Origin: Siphonodentalium dalli
Lineage: Eukaryota > Mollusca > Scaphopoda > Gadilida > Siphonodentaliidae
DNA: 64,000 bases
Direction of reading: 5' to 3'
NCBI GenBank assembly: GCA_032622095.1
Contig: CP136065.1
Location: forward strand, 154,445,577-154,509,576
Both the position numbers and the translations under genes were made by a program. The notes below the pieces were generated by a model that did no database searches, was not told where the DNA came from, and saw only the letters and a program-made list of their open reading frames with translations. Below, piece after piece: positions 1 to 12,637 of the stretch. Every line of letters starts with the position of its first letter. Position 1 is the first letter of the stretch.

Positions 1-540
1 TAGAACAGTATTTGATTTTAGATTGAAAATCTATCTTTTAAAAGCAATTTTAAGTGAAATATGTGTAAAACCAGGTGTTTCTCTTGTGTTTTGAGGAATA
101 ATAAGCAAGCATGATTTCAAAACAAGTTTTCCTGATATTTGTTGTTGTTGGATGTGGTGTCTGGAAGAGATAGAGCATCTTTAAACGTCTTGGGCAGCTA
201 GCGTTTCAGCAACAGTTCGACATTGCCATTTTATATAGATATTTTAAGTTGTGTAAAATTTCGAATTCTTGAATGACAAGATTTATTCTTAATTATAAAT
301 ACTTGACCATGTTTGTTTATTTGAAAGATATTGAAGTTAGTGGTTACTCCTGCGTAATGTCCAGTCTAACTATAACTAGACCAAGTTCTCAACTTCTCGT
401 AAGTTGAAAGTAATGAAAATTAGGTCTAGTTCTAATAAGACTGCGTAATGTCTTACATGTACTTTTTAGATTTTGCAGAGTTATTGTTTGTGAAATCGAG
501 ACTTCACCTCCTTTTTCGTGTGGATATTTTGTTTACTATA
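1..540. other. no feature recognised
   Basis: AT-rich sequence with no coding frame of note. A small inverted pair TAACTATAACTAGACC/GGTCTAGTTCTAA is near 365-435. Confidence 0.6.
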
Positions 541-752
541 CAGTAATGCCCTAAGTAATCGACTCTTTAACCACAGCAGAATTATCGGTAACTTTTCAGG
601 ATTTAGTCGGAATATGGCTTGTTGCCATTCATCGGAAAGCTCTCAGTGAGAGCTTTCCAATGAATGGCAACAAGCCATATTTCCGACTAAATCCTGAAAA
701 GTTACCCATAATTCTGCTGTGGTTAAAGAGTCAATTACTTACGGCATTACTG
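541..752. mobile_element. fold-back MITE, CAGTAATGCCCTAA family, full copy
   Basis: A near-perfect 212-bp palindrome whose arms meet at CTCTCAGTGAGAG. The ends are CAGTAATGCCCTAAGTAATC and its inverse, with TA on both sides, as for a Tc1/mariner-type target. It contains no coding capacity. It is the reference copy of the most abundant palindrome family here (eight copies). Confidence 0.85.
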
Positions 753-754
753 TA

Positions 755-1975
755 GGTACATTCATTCATAAATTCAGCTGTTGAATTTTGACGTTAATAA
801 GTTTTAGTTGCTCGAAGAAACAGCTATTGTTTGGAACTTTGAGAGTTCAACGTGTCCAATAATAAACAAGATAGCAAACAAAAACCTACAAAACATGAGG
901 TGAATGTCATCTCGCAAAATCTCGATTTCATGAACAAGAACTCTGGAAAACCTATGAAAGTAAGACATTACTATTTCTTGTATCTTCATCACATACTGTC
1001 ATTGTAAATGACAAAATTAGAAATGAAATGTTCTTCTGTATTAGATATGCATGCCAATTCTGCGATGGCATTAGTAATGATTCATTTACGACATATGCCG
1101 GTTGAAAATATTTTAACAATGGCTGTGCAAATCATTGCAAACCAATCCAAATATAGATTGCACTGAAGCGATTTTCCTTGAATTGTTCAGATTTATCAAA
1201 GTATACAAAAATTACCTCATAGTGTAATAATCAATGTATTGAGATATTGCTGTTTGTTTCATTAAGGGGAAGGAAACCCTCGACGAATCAGGCTGTCAAT
1301 ATATTTAGTATATCAACCATGGTGGGCTAAAACACCTCATTTCTCAGTTACATTCAAACACAATAATATCACATTGCGTAATACAAAACTCCCGCTAATT
1401 ACCGTGCGTCCATATTTATAAGATCATGATGTCACTGCCTCACTTCGCGTTACTCATCCTCAGTACAGATATTTATAAAGGCTATCACACTAAAATAATT
1501 TTGTCATGTTTGTTTGTAATTCTTCACAAAATCCAAACAATCACAGCCTATTGAATACTACATACATGTATTATAAGCCACAATTAATTTACGGCCAGTT
1601 AATGGTCGCATAACATTTGATTATGACAATCTGGGCCAAACTCAAATGACTGCTATATGTTCAAATATGATAACCAAACAATCTTTCGCGAATTAAACTA
1701 TAATTTATTCACAACAGATAATCATTTATTGTGCACAACTAACATCAATCGGCTGTTTTATTTATTTTTCATATCTAAAAACAGACTATCGTACATTATA
1801 CAGTTTAGCGTTAAACAACCAAGCAAAGCCGTGATGTCACAAACTGTAAAGGGAGATAAAATTACTTCCAAAATGGCGGCGTCAAGTTACCAGCATAATT
1901 GTTTGGGCGGTTTAGTTTTAGAATAGATGCCATATCTCCGATCTTGTGTGGAGATTTGCACTGAAGCTTTACATG
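755..1975. other. no feature recognised
   Basis: AT-rich non-coding sequence. The 89-residue frame at 1657-1926 has no family look and ends next to a MITE. Confidence 0.6.
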
Positions 1976-1977
1976 AA

Positions 1978-2240
1978 CAGAGCAAGCCTTGAAATCGTGT
2001 GTCTGTCATTTGCAGAATGAGGTTCCAGAGGGTGAATTTAGTGATGCTACCCCCGCATAGCAGGCTAGCATCACCAAATTCACCCTCTGGGAACCTCATT
2101 CTGCTGAGGTGTAAGCAGAATGAGGTCCCCAGAGGGTGAATTTGGTGATGCTAGCCCGCTATGCGGGGTAGCATCACTAAATTCACCCTCTGGGGACCTC
2201 ATTCTGCAAATGACAGACACGCTATTTCAAGGCTTGGAAC
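1978..2240. mobile_element. double-hairpin MITE, GCAGAATGAGGTCC family, compact copy
   Basis: Outer inverted ends GCCTTGAAATCGTGTGTCTG and its inverse enclose two adjacent palindromes. Each is built on CAGAATGAGGTCCCCAGAGG with a TGATGCTAGCCCGC apex. Apparent open frames here on both strands are products of the palindrome. Other copies: 20205-20645, 25678-26105, 44309-44460, 45140-45260, 45668-46115, 61735-62040. Confidence 0.85.
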
Positions 2241-2244
2241 AGAG

Positions 2245-4100
2245 AACAGCTTGCTTTAGTTATGCGATAGTTTCCTTCCCCTTTAACGATGTCTTTGTTG
2301 AATTTTTTTCTGAGTGTCTATTAAACTTGAGTTAATTTGTATTGTTGTTAATTGTGTCTTCAAGAAATTTCAGGAATTATACATTGTATTTCAAAAGATT
2401 GCACATTTTTCATCAAAAATGTTGCTTTCTTGAATATTCTACATCGCACTGCCTTCCACTTTTAAAATCAAGCACTAATAGCAAGATCATAATAAAAATT
2501 GTCATGAAGGAATTCTTTAACAGGGCCTTGATAGGAAAATGAACAATCTAAGTTATCTTTTGATCTGGAAGAAATTAATGGGTCCTTAGATATCTAGAAG
2601 GATTAAGCTTTAAGTGGTTCATTACAAGTATGTAAAATGGTCACATAACATATTTCCAAAATCATATTTCACAAACAATTTTAACAGTCCCAAGTGGCTA
2701 TGCACCGGGATGCGCAATTCCACAAAAACAATGCACTTAACTATATCAGTTGAATTTAGTATTACCAGACCAGACAGTGCCTCATTTCTTAACCCTTTGA
2801 ACCCTGGAATATATATGTACAATACCTCATTCCATCGGTTGAAGAACAAAATGATGATGTTTCAAATTACATCTAAACCACTTTACTATAGAATCAAGCA
2901 CATATAATTCATTGTATAAATCAACTAGGATGCACTGAATTAGAAAACACTAAGATTTATCGAATAAATGAGTCTTATGTCCGGTGGTTGAGATTTCTTT
3001 GTCATGCCCACCAAAAGTTATCCCCAAATTTCCCTGTTGCAAAGGAACAGTATATTTTATATATATAATATTGACGTCATATATCAGATGGCATCAGGCG
3101 TCATTTGTTTGTGGCAATTAAATCAGATGTTTCATACGGCATCAGCTGTTCAGTTTTTCAATGTTGTATTAAAATGAGGGCTATATACATCATATAAAAA
3201 CAACTCCGAGATATACAATTATTCAGTAGTTGGACTTACTATGCCATGCTTGCCAACAGTTACCACCAGGTTTCCCTATGCAACCCTGAAAAATATATTT
3301 TTCCGGCCAACCGGAATATAGCCGTTTGTGTGTTGGCCGGTTTTCCGCCCAACTGGGTTCAAAGGGTAAATGATGAAAGAACCCAAAGTCCTGATGTGTT
3401 AGTTTGGGACACTGCTACGAGAAGATGGTATTTCTTTAATGATATATGTACATGTATTCAGGGATACAGCTAAATTTTACAGAACTTATTTTGCTTTTGA
3501 TTTGAATTTTATTGCATAAAGTGACATGTTTAGTTCCAGAATTTTATTATCAATTTATATTGATATATTTGTGATGATTTAGAGGGACACTAACAATTAC
3601 ATAATTAATTTTCCAATGAAAAATAACATCATGTGGTTTATGTTAGTCTACTTTATATTTAATATGTCATTCTAATAATTTGTAAATGTGACAAAGCCAA
3701 CAGTACTATAGTGATGTAAAATTGGATTATCAGAAAATAAGTTGTTGTAACTGGAGGTCTGGAACCCTGAGTACATATTTAATATTTTCTTGATCTAACA
3801 TGATAATAGCTCACAATTTTATGTAATTAGTACCCTGGTATTTTATTTATGTAATTGGTACCCTGGTATTTTATATAATTGTGATTTTATTTGTTCATTT
3901 TATTTATATAATAATGTTCTGAGAACCATCGTTATTTTATCGTTGTTGATATCAGATATTAATGTTTATTATTTACTTTCCCATGAATTATAAGGTTTTA
4001 GCAGTGAGATATAAGTGATATCCCACTAGTGAGATATAAGTGATATCCCACTGGTGAAATTTCTGATGTATTGACATTCATTGGGGGCCATAGGCAAGTA
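2245..4100. other. non-coding, with one dispersed repeat
   Basis: Around 3575-3770 is a repeat (GGGACACTAACAATTA.. to ..TGTTGTAACTGGAGGTCTGG) that recurs worn at about 9225-9425 and 20705-20850. A duplicated TGTAATTGGTACCCTGGTAT unit is at 3820-3870. Otherwise nothing. Confidence 0.5.
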
Positions 4101-4106
4101 ACTAAA

Positions 4107-4287
4107 GTATATAATAAACAGAATATCCACACTTTTTGAGTGGATATGGGTTAAATCTCATTCGTGATGACAAAACATTTGAATTTCCACTCGTAGCTAA
4201 AGCCACTCGTGGAAATTCAATGTTTTGTCATCACTCATGAGATATAACCCATATCCACTGAAAAAGTGTGGATATCCTCTATATAAT
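4107..4287. mobile_element. palindromic MITE
   Basis: About 180 bp with arms GAATATCCACACTTTTTGAG..AATTTCCACTCG and the inverse, and apex TAGCTAAAGC. It lies directly next to the element at 4294. A 27-bp unit (GTGAGATATAAGTGATATCC) is duplicated just upstream at 4003-4052. Confidence 0.75.
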
Positions 4288-4293
4288 CTGTAA

Positions 4294-5882
4294 CCCTCTC
4301 TTTACTAAATATATTTTGACAAGTAGTTCCCTTAGGAAATGTTCACATAATAAGTTCAACAAATTGCCTGTTCAACAAACGACCACTGGTTGTTTGCTGA
4401 ACTTATTATCTAACATATCCCACCAATGAATATAAATACTTCTGCAATTGTATTATCATTTTGTCTGTCTGTCTGACGTCTGCTTATATTTCATGAACAT
4501 CTCTCCAGTAGTGCTGGGACGGTTGTCCGGATATCCGGTTACGGTTCGGTTAGGCATGTCAACCGGTTGGAAGAGGCCACAACCGGATAACCGTACTTTT
4601 GATAACGATCATACTATCATGGTAGTACTCTGTGTAAATGTTGCCAAAATCATTTACGGAAGTTTAAGTAACGAGAGTAAGTAATAAGAAGCCGCTTGGA
4701 AGCGATTTTGACAGTAGATTCTGTATTAATATACCCCACAACACAAGCCCATTTGATCACCGGCGGCTTTTCTAGACATGAAACCAACAACTACACTCTG
4801 TGTCAGTCTGCGAATAACTTGCTACACATTCAATGCCAATTTCCTTTGGCGGCATTACATGACGTTCCGGATTCACGTGCACCGTGGTATACATCAAAGC
4901 AATCAATTCTAGACTTTTACTACGTCATCAATAGTTTGTCTGTTTTATTGAAACTGTCCCCCCCTTTGTCATTATGATTATTTCGTCTCAAAGCGATGGC
5001 AGAAGACAGACACAAACGGAAATCAAACGTTTGGGGCATTTAGTCCTAATTGAAGATGACGAGAAAAAAAAAAGAAGAAATGGGCGGAATGCAAGGCCTG
5101 CCGAACGCCATTCGTTTATTCTGGATCAACATCCCATATCCAGAAAAAACACATAGGCCCACTGGGCTATATAGAGTATATAGCTAGTGATGTGTTCGAT
5201 AACTTTATTTCCTAAACACTGGCTGGGGCTTGTGTAATGAATCACGACGATTTAATTTTGTTTGAATTTGTTTATTAAATAATTGAAGTAACATCGGTGG
5301 GTCACATGTGATTAATACCTACCTATACCCAAACACTAGTAAACGTTACTAAACAACAGTATACCTACCTTCAGTACCTTGTAGTACACATGTTTGGGCT
5401 AATCGTGCCCGGGATATACACGAGGAAGGAACTCTATTTCGTCGCTGAAGGTTTTGCAAGCAAGCGCTGTTTATGCGGTGCAGAACTCCCGTAAACATCG
5501 ATATACTAGCCCACTACTAATATATATTATATTTTAGTTTGTTTGGGCTCAAAACTGAATTAATTTATACACATTTACCACTATTTGATCGCCGTAACGG
5601 GACTGCATTGTACGACCAAGACTTCGTTTGTGATCGCATGTATATCAACGTTTCCGGGACGCTTAATAAACACTTGTTTTGCCGATATAGTGACCAGTGT
5701 ATTCAATCTCGTTCTTAGGGTAATGATGGTCGCGGTTAACCAGTTATGATTAGGTTAATGCCCGTGGTTAACCGGTTAGGAAAAACCCCAACCGTCCCAG
5801 CACTACTCTCCAGATGAATAATAGTCCATTCTAATGTTTAATTTTATGACCAAATGGGAGAATTAATTTTGTAAAGAAAGGG
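4294..5882. mobile_element. TTAA-type miniature element interrupted by the hAT-like element
   Basis: The left half (4294-4508) has CCCTCTCTTTACTAAAT and the AATAAGTTCAACAAA hairpin. The right half (5814-5882) ends GTAAAGAAAGGG. The flanks are GTAA/TTAC, a worn TTAA. Removing the hAT insertion and one TSD leaves about 284 bp, close to the 256-bp intact relative at 54274-54529, which shows the empty site. Confidence 0.8.
4509..5805. mobile_element. hAT-like non-autonomous element with perfect 8-bp TSD
   Basis: 1297 bp. The perfect 17-bp terminal inverted repeat is TAGTGCTGGGACGGTTG. The 8-bp target duplication CTCTCCAG lies at 4501-4508 and 5806-5813. Eight-base duplications and TAGNG-type ends are hallmarks of hAT. 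No transposase is recognised; the internal frame at 4974-5156 is short and unlike known families. It sits inside a TTAA-type miniature element (4294-5882). Confidence 0.9.
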
Positions 5883-5946
5883 TTACTATTGGTAGTTGAT
5901 GTTTATCATAAGAATTTGTTTGTCATAGAAAAAGTATTATTTTTAA

Positions 5947-6405
5947 AGGCCCACTTAATTTTCATGTCGCCGATTATTTTTTTTATAGTAACTTGATATA
6001 CGGATCTATGCCATAAAATATGATTAAAATACTTTGATTCATCACTATATGAAACATCTGTGTCTCAGAAGATGCCCACAGAGAAATAGAAAACTGCTGA
6101 AATCATAGAATGACTTCCCCCCTTTGGCTCCCAGAATGCAACAGAATTCAAACTTTTTCAATGGAAGGGGAAGAACTCTATCTTTAATATATAGAGTTAT
6201 TTCCCTTGCATTGAAAATAATACTGATTTTTACTGCAATCTAGATGACAAAACGCGTTGGCAACTCAACAAAAACAACATGTCCACAGTTTATTACACTG
6301 GATAAGTTGATAATACAATGTTTTGGAGCTTCCTCTTTCAAATGGTATATAATATGGCATATATTTTATAAATGTGATCTGGGGGTTCGAAAATTAAGTG
6401 GGCCT
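5947..6405. mobile_element. TTAA-flanked miniature element, AGGCCCACTTAATTTTC ends
   Basis: 459 bp with TTAA at 5943-5946 and 6406-6409. The terminal inverted repeat AGGCCCACTTAATTTTC is exact. The open frame running from 6244 past the right end is chance. A second full copy is at 8364-8818 and a remnant at 9658-9804. Confidence 0.85.
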
Positions 6406-6409
6406 TTAA

Positions 6410-7456
6410 TACTGCCTGATTGCGACAATCAGAGGTTGAAAAAAAAGCTATATATCAATTATAGAATGAACTTTGTTGACGGATGGTCTGATTTTAGGTA
6501 TAACATGGCCATGCGACGATACCATGTATCACTTTGGGCTGGGTTGATCAAAGTAAATGATGTGTATATAGCCTATGGTAATATTTCACCTCACCCAGAA
6601 ATGGTGCATTCTGATTGGTTGAGAGGTGTGTCCTATATTGGGAAAGTGTTGTGCTAAATTCAGCACTCTACTATACCTGTATATAGTATCATGCTAAATT
6701 TAGCACAGTACAATAATAATAATAATGTATAGCATTTTTAAAGTGCCTATTCCCATGAGGCCAAAAGCGCTCAATGATACAGCAAATGATAGAGCTCCTA
6801 CACATTCAAATACATGCGCATGTACACACAAACAATAACTACAATAAAATAAATCAAACAATTCATATAAAAATCAGGATGAAGGCTGAGTATATTGTAT
6901 TAAACAATGCAGGAAAGATGTGGTTAGCATTGGTCATCGTCTTTGCCATAGTGAAGTTTAAATAGATAAGATTTGAGTTCTGTTTTGAAAGATTCCAGCA
7001 AAATTCCTAAGTGTAAGCGGGAGTGAATTCCAAAGGTTTCAAAAGATCATAGCATTCAAAAGATCGACGACCATAATTAACAAGGTCATGTTTGGGGACA
7101 TCAAGTAATATTTTATCAGCAGACCTTAAACCTGGTTTACCAGGTACATAGCATGAAAGCACCAAACTTGCATTGCAATAAGCAATGAACAGAGACTGCC
7201 ATCTTGAGAAAATATACATGAAGATGTACCCACTAATGTGTCAAATGAAATGAAATTGTTACTGTGAACACTTTCTACACAGGAAATATATCAGTTGGAT
7301 TCACTTTGCGGTTCCATTTAGGGCTTTGGTATAATCGAAATAAAAATTAAATACTGCACACAATTCGTTATTGAAATAAAGTTCAAGACATTCTTGCGAC
7401 AACTTTCTCTTAAACTGTTTTAAAGATGGATTATCTCTTTAAATAACAAATTTGAA
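6410..7456. other. non-coding, possible old retroelement debris
   Basis: No coding frame. The stretch 7000-7200 (GCGGGAGTGAATTCCAAAGG) has the style of a dispersed element, but I cannot name it. Confidence 0.4.
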
Positions 7457-7912
7457 ATAGTTGCATGGGTATAAAATAATAAATATGAACTGAAGACCCC
7501 TGTTCGGAAAGGCTTCTATCGATTAATATTGATTTTATTTTGGATATTTTATTGGGTCCGTTTATTTGTCTATTTTTAGAACAGACCATTCGGGTGATAC
7601 CATATAGCGATAGAGGGCATTAGGCTGTTCCTATGGCTACGTACCGAACATCAAATGTCTCAGATTGATTGGTTGTATTGTTTTATTCCATAGTTATAAG
7701 CGATAATGAGTATAATTAACGTTTATTTGTGACAAAATTACGCAATAAAATTTCTGGTCTCTGTTAACAATAACCACTATTGTTCATTAGCTAAACAACC
7801 ACACCTTTTTAGACCAGAAACTAATCGAAATAAAATGAATATTAATCGATAGAAGCATTTCTGGACAGGAGTCTTCGATTCAGATATAATATTTTATACC
7901 CCGGTAACTATA
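7457..7912. mobile_element. MITE with ~90-bp inverted ends
   Basis: About 455 bp. The ends ATAGTTGCATGGGTATAAAA and inverse continue through CTTCTATCGATTAATATTGA on both sides. The interior is AT-rich with no frame. Confidence 0.7.
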
Positions 7913-8363
7913 TAATACATGTTTACAAAGAAATAATCGACCTTTAAAATCATCAAGGGGATAGTAATATTTGTTCTCAGTAAAACGGGTTATACATGAT
8001 TTCTAGTAACTTCTCCTGAAGGGACTTCGAATAGTCCAGCAGTTTGTGTTGGTGGGATACAGTTTATATACTATATATCCTACAAGTTCGAACTCTTTGG
8101 TGAAATATAATAAATAGTCTTAGAGCATGTCTCGTCGTTGACTATGATGATTTAGTGCCCAGTGGGGTGGGTATAGTTCACGATGTGAAGACATGCTCTA
8201 TTTATTAAATATAGTGTGAGGTTAGACGTATAAATAATCTGGGCTACGGAATGTGGCATCAACAAGTCTTCCAGATCTTAATTTTACAACTGACTGGTTA
8301 CATTGAACATATGAATACTGAGTACCAGTTAACATGGGTATATGATACCTACATACCACTTAA

Positions 8364-8818
8364 AGGCCCATTTAATTTTTGAGTCACCGATTATTAATTT
8401 GTTTTGGTTTTAATAACAATATATGCCATAAAATATGATTAAAATACTATAATTCATCACCATTTGGAACGTCTGTCTCAGAAGGTGCCCGTAGAGTAAT
8501 AGAAAATAGCTGAAATCATAAACACATTTCCCCCCATTGTGGCTCCCAGAATTCAAACTATAGTTTATTTCCAATGGATGGGGAATAACTCTATATCTAA
8601 ATATATAGTGTTATTCTCCTTCCATTGAAAATAGTGGACTGTGCAGAAAATTGAGCACAGAATACACGTCGGCATCTCAACAAAAAGGAGATGTTCACAG
8701 TTTACTACATCAAATAATTTGAAAATACAATGTTTTGGAGCTTCCTCTTTCAAATGGTAAATAATATGGCATATATTTTAAATAATGTAATCTGGGTGCT
8801 CGAAAATTAAGTGGGCCT
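8364..8818. mobile_element. TTAA-flanked miniature element, AGGCCCACTTAATTTTC family
   Basis: 455 bp with TTAA at 8360-8363 and 8819-8822. The left end AGGCCCATTTAATTTTTG has a few changes. The body matches 5947-6405 throughout. Confidence 0.85.
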
Positions 8819-9589
8819 TTAAAATTAACCTCAATCCCAGAAAAGATGGGGAGGGGACACTCTCAGAACTTTGGGAGAAATATATTTATATCTGATTTAT
8901 AAATAGGTATGAATTTCTCAACACTAATATCCATCAAGTCTGATGTGAATTCTCTTCTCCATAAAGGGTGCCTCACTACCCATAGCAATTAGGAATGGTT
9001 GCCTTGATTTCATTCACCTAGTCATAATGTCATATCTGGAAATACTTATCTAACAATTTGTAATGGATAGAGTAATCTGTTTTTCATAACCATATATTTA
9101 AAGATGTGTTCAGGGTCCCATGGTAATGTTTAAAAAAAAAAAAAAAATTGGGATTATTTATATTTTACAGTATTTTCTTACATGTAAAGTTCTCTATCTA
9201 TTTATTTTAGATACTTTTCGATGATTTAGAGGTACAATAATAAGCAATTAATTTGACAACAACAATTACTTTGTATGGCAATTTCAAGTCTGGTATATAT
9301 GTTAGAGTCACATGCATCTTCTAACACATTTTTAAGTTGCACAATGCCATTGTATCAATATAAAACGATATTTCACAGCCACAAACAATGTTGTAACTGA
9401 CAGTCCAGAACTCTGAATACATCTTTTGAAATGAGTGATAGAATTATGTGATACTAGGTTTTATAGTTTGATGATTCACCAAGTGGAAAGGTTTACTTTG
9501 AAAACTTCTAACTTTTACCATCAAGCAGAAGCAGACTACAGTATACACCTATTGCCTACCTTGGGGTGGAAGAGCGAAAATTATTGTAT

Positions 9590-10280
9590 GCCTTGAGTTC
9601 ACAGAGGGTCATACTGTCTTTTGATTGGATGAAGCACCATCGCATGTCAGAGAATAGTTTTGGCAACTCAACAAAAACAACATGTCCACAGTTTATTACA
9701 CCACATAAGTTGATAATACAATGTTTTGGAGCTTACTCTTTCAAATGGTATATAATATGGCATATATTTTATATAATGTAATCTGGGGGTTCGAAAATTA
9801 AGTGCATACCAGGCAATGGTCAAAACTAATCTCGGACACGTAGCGCCTCATCCAATCAAAATACAGTATGAGCAGATACTCTACGAATAAATTAATGAGA
9901 ACTAATTTTTCCAGGTGGTGTATTTTGAGCAGCAAGCAGGACTACTGCTGTTCAGAAGATGCCATCAAGTGAAAATAGCTCTGGCTATTCCACCCAAGGC
10001 AGTCAATACGTGTTTTATTATATATGACACATATTCTCGTCTTGTGACATCAGCATTCAGGTTTACGTTCGAAGACTTTAGCCCAGAGATAGTTCGCTTT
10101 CCAGGCAATGGTAAAAACTACTCTCTGACTCGCGATTGCACTTCGTCCAATCAAAATACAGTATGACCCTCTGTGAACTCTATGTATATAATAATGAGAA
10201 CTATTTTTCCGAGGTGGTATCTTTTGAACAGCAAGCAGGACTATTGTCAATAGGACTGCTTGCTGTTCACAAGACACCAT
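9590..10280. mobile_element. nested repeat complex with inverted arms
   Basis: The arm at 9597-9661 (TTCACAGAGGGTCATACTGT..) recurs inverted at 10105-10185, and a related inverted arm lies at 9822-9890. Direct repeats carry GAGCAGCAAGCAGGACTACT (9930s) and GAACAGCAAGCAGGACTATT (10230s). Between them at 9658-9804 is the right half of an AGGCCCACTTAATTTTC-family element, cut at GAAAATTAAGTG. Boundaries are approximate. Confidence 0.6.
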
Positions 10281-10292
10281 CAAGGGGAAATA

Positions 10293-10403
10293 AAGTAATG
10301 CCCTAAATAATCGACTCCTTAACGACAGCAGAATTATGGGTATTTTTTTAGGATTTAGTCGGAAATATGGCTTGTTGCCATTCATCGGAAAGCTCTCACT
10401 GAG
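10293..10403. mobile_element. half copy of the CAGTAATGCC fold-back MITE
   Basis: Only the left arm is present. It stops at the hairpin apex (CTCTCACTGAGGG), then unrelated sequence follows. The end is slightly worn (AGTAATGCCC). Confidence 0.75.
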
Positions 10404-10492
10404 GGACGGCACAAGGGGCTGCACTATAAAGGGTGGACTGAAGATTCACTGTTATGCTTAGTAGAATATCAACAGAAACAGAACTACATGTA

Positions 10493-10632
10493 CAGTAATG
10501 CCCTAAATAATCGACTCCTTAACCCACAGAGCTTTCCGATGAATGGCAGCAAGCCATATTTCTGACTAATTCCTGAAAAATTTCCGATAATTCTGCTGTG
10601 GATAAGGAGTCGATTATTTAGGGCATTAATGT
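10493..10632. mobile_element. shortened CAGTAATGCC fold-back MITE
   Basis: 140 bp with the outer parts of both arms. The left arm has lost an internal block, so it runs from CGACTCCTTAACCCACAG straight to the AGCTTTCCGATGAATGGC half. The flank is TA on the left and TT on the right. Confidence 0.75.
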
Positions 10633-11221
10633 TGCTCTCACTTTTCCACCCAAGGCAGTCGATAGATGTTTTTACATATTTATTACGTGTTTTATTTTAT
10701 TATAATTCTCAATAATAATATTGCATAAGGTGCGGCAGGAGATCAGGTTCGACGGTAGTTGAAATTATATTATGTTGATAAACTCAGCATAATGCCAAGT
10801 TTGCATTGTTTAACAAGTTCAAGAAGCAGCCTCATTTAATACTGACTATATGTTACATTTCGTGTCTCACTGACGACTAAAGAAACAGCTGTGGAATGTT
10901 GTGCCGACTTCATTAGAAATAAAACAGTTTTCTCGCAAATGGATATTTTCCACTATAGGCATATACTGTTATAGTTTATGAGTGTTTGACAGGTGAAGTT
11001 AGAAGTTTATCAATCTAAACCTTTGCTGAAAGTGTTTCAGAGAGGCAAGTTCTCCTTAATTAACTCAATGTTAGCTGTGATCTTAGATAATTATGTTTTC
11101 ATGCTTGGGAACTTGTCATTGATTTGTTTGATAAATACACAGATTTCTCAGATTAATAAAAACATACATGTACATCGATTTGAAGCTTGATAATTATCCC
11201 TCCCTGGGACTAACCAAGATG

Positions 11222-11331
11222 CAGTAATGCCCTAAATAATTGACTCTTTAACCACAGCAGAATTATGGGTAATTTTTCAGGTTTAGTCGGAAATATGGCT
11301 TGTTTCCATTCATTGGAAAGCTCTCACTGAC
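11222..11331. mobile_element. half copy of the CAGTAATGCC fold-back MITE
   Basis: Left arm only, ending at the apex (GAAAGCTCTCACTGA), like the copy at 10293-10403. Confidence 0.75.
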
Positions 11332-11919
11332 TAGTAACGAATAATGAACGGTTTTGTTTTATACCTTGCACATGGTGGCTGACAAACTATAAAGTCACCA
11401 TGCAAGAACTAATTTAAACTATACATTGAGTAGTTATGATCACACTGATGATCACAGGTAAAACCCATCTTGCAGGCATTGAGCCGAAACATAACGTGAG
11501 ATATGCTTGTAGTATGGCACAGAGGTAGCAAGCTGCAACTGATGATCGTATCAAAACATTTTTCAATATTTTAAACTAATTGGGAGTAAATTATTTTTTT
11601 TTTATAAATTCTACATTTGGCATAAAAAAAAATCGTTTTTTTTGGGGAATACGTTCAAAAACACTCTTCAAAATCTTATTAAACTACTCCAGGATCCAGC
11701 TTCCACTTCAAAATTCATGTCATGAGAACAAGGAGCAATTTGTCTGTGATAAATTGGGATCTTGGCCATTAGGCATACTTAGCCTCTTCTAAAATATGCC
11801 CAACAGACATGCACCCGTTTCTCTTGTGATCCATACATTTATGTACAACCTTCATTATATGGGGAAATTAGATGTCGGATAGGTTGTAAGCCATTATTTC
11901 TTTCACTATAACGGAATAT

Positions 11920-12072
11920 TATAAGTTACGGGATACTTAGTGGTCGTATATGGTGTCATGTGAGGCGAAGTGAGATCAATATTAGGCGAGGCCATAGGCC
12001 GAGCCTAATATTAATCTCGCTGAGCCTCACATGACACCATATCCGACCACTATAAGCGTCCCGTAACGTATT
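11920..12072. mobile_element. palindromic MITE
   Basis: About 150 bp with arms GTTACGGGATACTTAGTGGT..CAATATTAGGC and the inverse, around a GAGGCCATAGGCC apex. A smaller related inverted repeat (CCTAATATTG/CATATTAGG) follows near 12418-12455. Confidence 0.75.
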
Positions 12073-12637
12073 TATTATGTCAGTGGACAAAATCCAGCAT
12101 ATATTGTAATTTGGTAAGATAAATGTGTCATCTATGGCCATTAACTTATGTAACATCACAGTGACGCATCATGGGCGTTGAACGTCAACGAATTGAGTCA
12201 ATGGCTAATTACCAGAAGTAGGACAACTTGTTGAGTTTGATGGTTAATTTATGAGTCTTTAGAATTCCTCAAATATATTGCATGCAGGTTTTGGTACATG
12301 GTACTATGTCTTTAAATTCACAGAAAATGATTTCCGACAAATATCCCCTTTCTTGGCGCCAAAAATATTCCCGAGGCGACTGAGTTTCTGAAAAATACAA
12401 GATGGCGGATAAGCACCTAATATTGATTTCATATTAGGTCACCGACCTAATATGGGTTCATATACCGTCGCTATATATCGACACTGATTGGCTAATTGCA
12501 AGAGCTGACATAATAATGTCCGTTAGCCAGTCCTTCAATCTGATTTGTTATAGTCATTCTGGATGGCAATGTGTGATTTTCGCTGACACTGCCATACGTG
12601 TCACCTGATCAGACACCCACTTACCTATAATGGTTAA

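Noticed and set aside
1887-2335. Mirror-image frames (MRFPEGEFGDAS.. and MRSPEGEFGDAS..)
   Set aside because: Products of the double-hairpin MITE.
6244-6657. 137-residue frame
   Set aside because: It starts inside a TTAA miniature element and runs into unrelated sequence. The other copies are not open in the same way.
10050-10424. 124-residue minus-strand frame
   Set aside because: It crosses from one repeat into a half fold-back MITE; no family features.
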